Assembly (NCBI GenBank): GCA_017625675.1
Contig: JAGAKK010000062.1
Coordinates: forward strand, 1-42,775
Length of the DNA: 42,775 bases
Source of the DNA: Clostridia bacterium
Lineage (GTDB): Bacteria > Bacillota > Clostridia > UBA1212
Reading direction: 5' to 3'
Below the pieces are notes generated by a model that was given only the letters and a program-made list of their open reading frames with translations, did not search any database and had not been told where the DNA came from. This document shows, piece by piece, positions 40,716 to 42,775 of this stretch. The number at the start of each line of letters is the position of its first letter. Within the stretch, counting starts at the first letter, position 1. The position numbers were made by a program, and so were the translations under genes.

Positions 40716-41276
40716 TCACTCCATACCATATTGTTTCCGAAGTCCCTGATATGAATCCGTGAGCATACGGCTGACAAGCTCCCAATCAAGATCTAAAAAG
40801 CCTGTTGCAAACATCGTGGCAATTCCGTGAACATACGCCCACATTTCGAGATGGAACAACTTTGCATCGGCTCCACTAAGTCCCGTATTATTATGTACAA
40901 TCGACTCCATTTTATCGGTTTGCTCTGTTGTTTCGGGAATTAATTCGCTGGAACGGTCGCGCATATATAAGAGTTTGAATAACTCTTTTTCTTCTTTTGC
41001 AAATCGAATATACGCCATACCGTTTGCCTTGTAAGTGGGAAACTCGCCGCTTTCAACTTCTCGCTGCATATACTCTTGACATAGGATATCCGCTCTTTCT
41101 ACAACAGCAAGGCGCAGTTCATCCATCGTAGCAAAATTGGAGAATACCGGCTGCGTAGAACAGTTCAAAGCAGAAGCAATAGTTCTTGCATTGATCGCCT
41201 GCGCTCCGCTATTGCGCACAATATCAACGGCGGCATTTATAATATCTTCTTTAGTCACTTTAACTTTAGGCGGCAT
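40716..41276 (-). CDS. TetR/AcrR family regulator
   Basis: This 186-residue regulator has the TetR N-terminal helix-turn-helix (ITKEDII-type start, here VTKEDIINAAVDIVRNSG, then INARTIASALNCSTQPVFSNFATMDEL in part). An all-helical ligand-binding domain follows, ending in a TetR_C-like stretch with HGIATMFATGFLDLD. GGAGG lies 6 bases before the ATG. It heads the operon with the ABC exporter and most likely represses it until the exported compound binds. The upstream DNA has TTGATA and TATAAC 15 bp apart, and a repeated ATAACGATAAC that could be the operator. Confidence 0.9.
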   Translation of the reverse strand: MPPKVKVTKEDIINAAVDIVRNSGAQAINARTIASALNCSTQPVFSNFATMDELRLAVVERADILCQEYMQREVESGEFPTYKANGMAYIRFAKEEKELFKLLYMRDRSSELIPETTEQTDKMESIVHNNTGLSGADAKLFHLEMWAYVHGIATMFATGFLDLDWELVSRMLTDSYQGLRKQYGME

Positions 41277-41409
41277 AGCGCACCTCCATAATATAGTTAT
41301 CGTTATATATCACCTGTTATTTTATCAACATGCCTACGAAAAGTCAAGAGATTTATAAAAACAAGGCTCTAACCGTTAAAGTTAAAGCCTTATAATAAAA
41401 TACTGTTTA

Positions 41410-41433
41410 TTTACGACACTACTTTGTCGTAAA
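41410..41433. repeat. Perfect inverted repeat near the integrase: candidate recombination core or operator
   Basis: TTTACGACA (41410-41418) and TGTCGTAAA (41425-41433) flank a 6-base spacer, CTACTT. Nine-bp arms around a 6-8 bp spacer match the geometry of tyrosine-recombinase core sites. There is no T-run, so it is not a terminator. Confidence 0.5.
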
Positions 41434-41461
41434 CCTAATTTTGAAACATTATTTTGAATTA

Positions 41462-41500
41462 ACAAAAAGCCGCAAACGCTAAGAAATAAGCGCTTGCGGC
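41462..41500 (-). terminator. Intrinsic terminator downstream of the integrase gene
   Basis: On the minus strand a 14-base arm beginning GCCGCAAGCGC (41487-41500) pairs with 41469-41482, with minor mismatches, followed by TTTTTG. It lies about 190 bp after the integrase stop. The gap 41501-41652 has short imperfect AACTCTTCA repeats (near 41555-41575) and no gene. Confidence 0.75.
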
Positions 41501-41652
41501 ATAGTTTTACTCTGAAATGGGCTTCATCGTGGGGACTACAACAAGATAGTCGGCACAACTCTTCATAACTCTTCAAAAGCCCTTGTATATAGCGGATTCT
41601 TGAAGCTTTGTTTTACGCAAATCTTCATAAAGGTTCATACCAGCTGTTTCAA

Positions 41653-41683
41653 TTGGCGTAAGATTTGGCGTAAATTGGCGTAA
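41653..41683. repeat. Three helically phased direct repeats beside the integrase stop
   Basis: TTGGCGTAA occurs at 41653-41661, 41665-41673 and 41675-41683, with periods of 12 and 10 bp, starting 8 bp after the integrase stop. Spacing near one helical turn suits cooperative protein binding, for example integrase arm sites or excisionase sites. Confidence 0.6.
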
Positions 41684-41690
41684 CCCGATA

Positions 41691-42775
41691 TTATCCGAAG
41701 AAGTCCCCAAGATTATCAAACTCCTTCTTTTTCAGTTCCTTTGTCACGTCAACATAGATATCCATCGTAGTCGAAATATCCTTGTGACCTAATACGTCCT
41801 GAATAACCTTAATGTTAAGTCCTGCTTCACAAAGACGGGTGGCAAAGGTATGCCTGAGTGAATGGCAACTGAAGTGCGGGAGCAACAACGGGAATTCATC
41901 ACCGTCAGCGTTATTCAGTATTTCATCGTTACAATCTCTGGTAATGCGGCGTATGGCTTTATTCAGAGTTCCTTGGTGCTGCGCTTTCCCGTAACGGTTG
42001 ATAAAGATGAAATCCGTATACCCATCAATCGTGACCGAGCAGCTGATCCCCGCATCCTCCTGATACTGTTTTTCAAGTAAGAACGCTTCCTTAACCCAAT
42101 CCATCATCGGTATAGTTCGCTCGCCGGCCGCTGTCTTTGGTGTATTGATTGCGAAACTGCAATTCTTGGCTCCTCCCTTATTATAATAGATAAGGGTATG
42201 GTTGACATGAATGAGTCCTTCCTCCAGATCAATATCGCACCAACGAAGACCGATCAATTCACCAACACGCATTCCTGTTCCGAGCATCACCGCAAATACC
42301 GGATACCAATGGTTATACATTCGGTTCCTTTTGAGAAAGTCCATCAACAGATTTTGCTCTGCAATCGTTAAGGCATTTCGCTTTTCCTGCTGGAAATTAT
42401 GCGATTGCTTTAACTCCTTGAGCATATTATCTGTTGGGTTGGTTCGCATATATCCATCCTCGATAGCCACGTTAAACACCTGATGCAGAATATTTTGTAC
42501 GGTATCGATCGTGGCTATGCTCATCACTCTCTCGTCAACCAAGCGGTTATAGAAACGACGGACATCGGATTTTTTTACATCGGTCAGACGTTGCCTCCCG
42601 AAGGTATGACGGACAAACATATTGTACATGTACACATAGTTTTGAAAGGTATTATCCTTAATACCGCGCTTGAGCGTACACCACAAATCAAACATATCGT
42701 TGACGGTTATACGCTTGACCTCCACCTTAATTCCATCCCGCTTATCACTGATGATGGCCTCTTCCTTTTCGCGAA
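41691..42775 (-). CDS. Tyrosine integrase of Tn916/phage type (5' end beyond the window)
   Basis: The frame is open to the right edge, so the N-terminal domain is missing; about 360 residues are visible. The first visible residues (REKEEAIISDKRDGIKV) fit the linker before the core-binding domain of Tn916-like integrases, so a GTG at 42725 is not the start. The SAM-like core-binding domain follows, then the catalytic domain with Arg in GTGMRVGELIGL, HSLRHTFATRL (His-x-x-Arg), LGHKD and the nucleophile Tyr in TTMDIYVDV. It catalyses site-specific integration and excision of a mobile element that should extend to the right. Its stop is followed by phased repeats and an inverted repeat that may be attachment-site parts. 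Confidence 0.93.
   Translation of the reverse strand, partial: REKEEAIISDKRDGIKVEVKRITVNDMFDLWCTLKRGIKDNTFQNYVYMYNMFVRHTFGRQRLTDVKKSDVRRFYNRLVDERVMSIATIDTVQNILHQVFNVAIEDGYMRTNPTDNMLKELKQSHNFQQEKRNALTIAEQNLLMDFLKRNRMYNHWYPVFAVMLGTGMRVGELIGLRWCDIDLEEGLIHVNHTLIYYNKGGAKNCSFAINTPKTAAGERTIPMMDWVKEAFLLEKQYQEDAGISCSVTIDGYTDFIFINRYGKAQHQGTLNKAIRRITRDCNDEILNNADGDEFPLLLPHFSCHSLRHTFATRLCEAGLNIKVIQDVLGHKDISTTMDIYVDVTKELKKKEFDNLGDFFG

Noticed and set aside
42725-42775. A GTG start for the integrase at 42725
   Set aside because: The frame continues upstream to the window edge with residues fitting the linker of Tn916-type integrases, so the gene is truncated by the window.

Overview
The window looks like a chromosome segment of an anaerobic, low-to-moderate-GC Firmicute of class Clostridia, most likely an Oscillospirales/Ruminococcaceae-type gut or rumen bacterium. 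The clues are strong GGAGG-type ribosome binding sites, consensus TTGACA/TATAAT promoters, intrinsic terminators, spore-lineage proteins (a PdaA-like deacetylase and a SpoVB-like flippase), a dockerin-bearing secreted protein, a cohesin-like secreted protein, and a NuoE/NuoF/NfnB-like flavin complex typical of anaerobes. This placement is inference from gene content; no marker phylogeny was possible. Almost all genes lie on the minus strand.

Layout. 1-2.6 kb: an edge-truncated membrane-anchored protein, a PdaA-like deacetylase and a nitroreductase. 2.7-5.6 kb: a secreted phosphodiester glycosidase (NAGPA family) with a C-terminal dockerin-like tail, then tRNA-Lys(CUU) followed by a structured repeat. 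5.8-8.8 kb: a lone A24 prepilin peptidase, the Obg GTPase and a WYL-domain regulator. 8.8-15.2 kb: a HIT - aroQ - yqeG - membrane protein - spoVB-like operon and alaS. 15.3-20.5 kb: a three-gene operon for a probable electron-bifurcating NADH/NADPH/ferredoxin complex (Stn/Bfu-like; no hydrogenase H-cluster). 20.5-24 kb: a membrane protein with a degenerate PP2C-like domain and a secreted cohesin-like protein. 24-27.1 kb: thiI and a single ORF fusing TrmD to a cysteine desulfurase, a compact tRNA-modification module. 27.2-31.1 kb: pgi and a single ORF fusing a UDP-sugar pyrophosphorylase to NADP-isocitrate dehydrogenase. 31.4-32.2 kb: pnuC behind a structured leader with an intrinsic terminator. 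32.3-32.7 kb: a CAU tRNA (probably Ile2) with a second copy of the tRNA-linked repeat. 32.7-37.8 kb: a J-like membrane protein with a duplicated outer domain, a class IV aminotransferase, a small helical protein, a PH-like membrane protein and a surface 5'-nucleotidase. 38-42.8 kb: accessory DNA with an orphan PD-(D/E)XK nuclease between 19-bp direct repeats, a TetR-ABC exporter operon, and a Tn916-type tyrosine integrase running off the right edge, with candidate recombination-site repeats beside it.

The observations most worth pursuing are: the two tRNA-linked repeats, each separated from its tRNA by a terminator and each ending in a copy of that tRNA's own 3' end; the pnuC leader, which matches no riboswitch class I could recognise; the two end-to-end gene fusions; the truncated molybdopterin-type domain on the transhydrogenase-like subunit; the degenerate PP2C and J-like membrane proteins; and the nuclease and integrase-proximal repeats. 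Several intergenic spaces also hold REPIN- or MITE-like inverted repeats.
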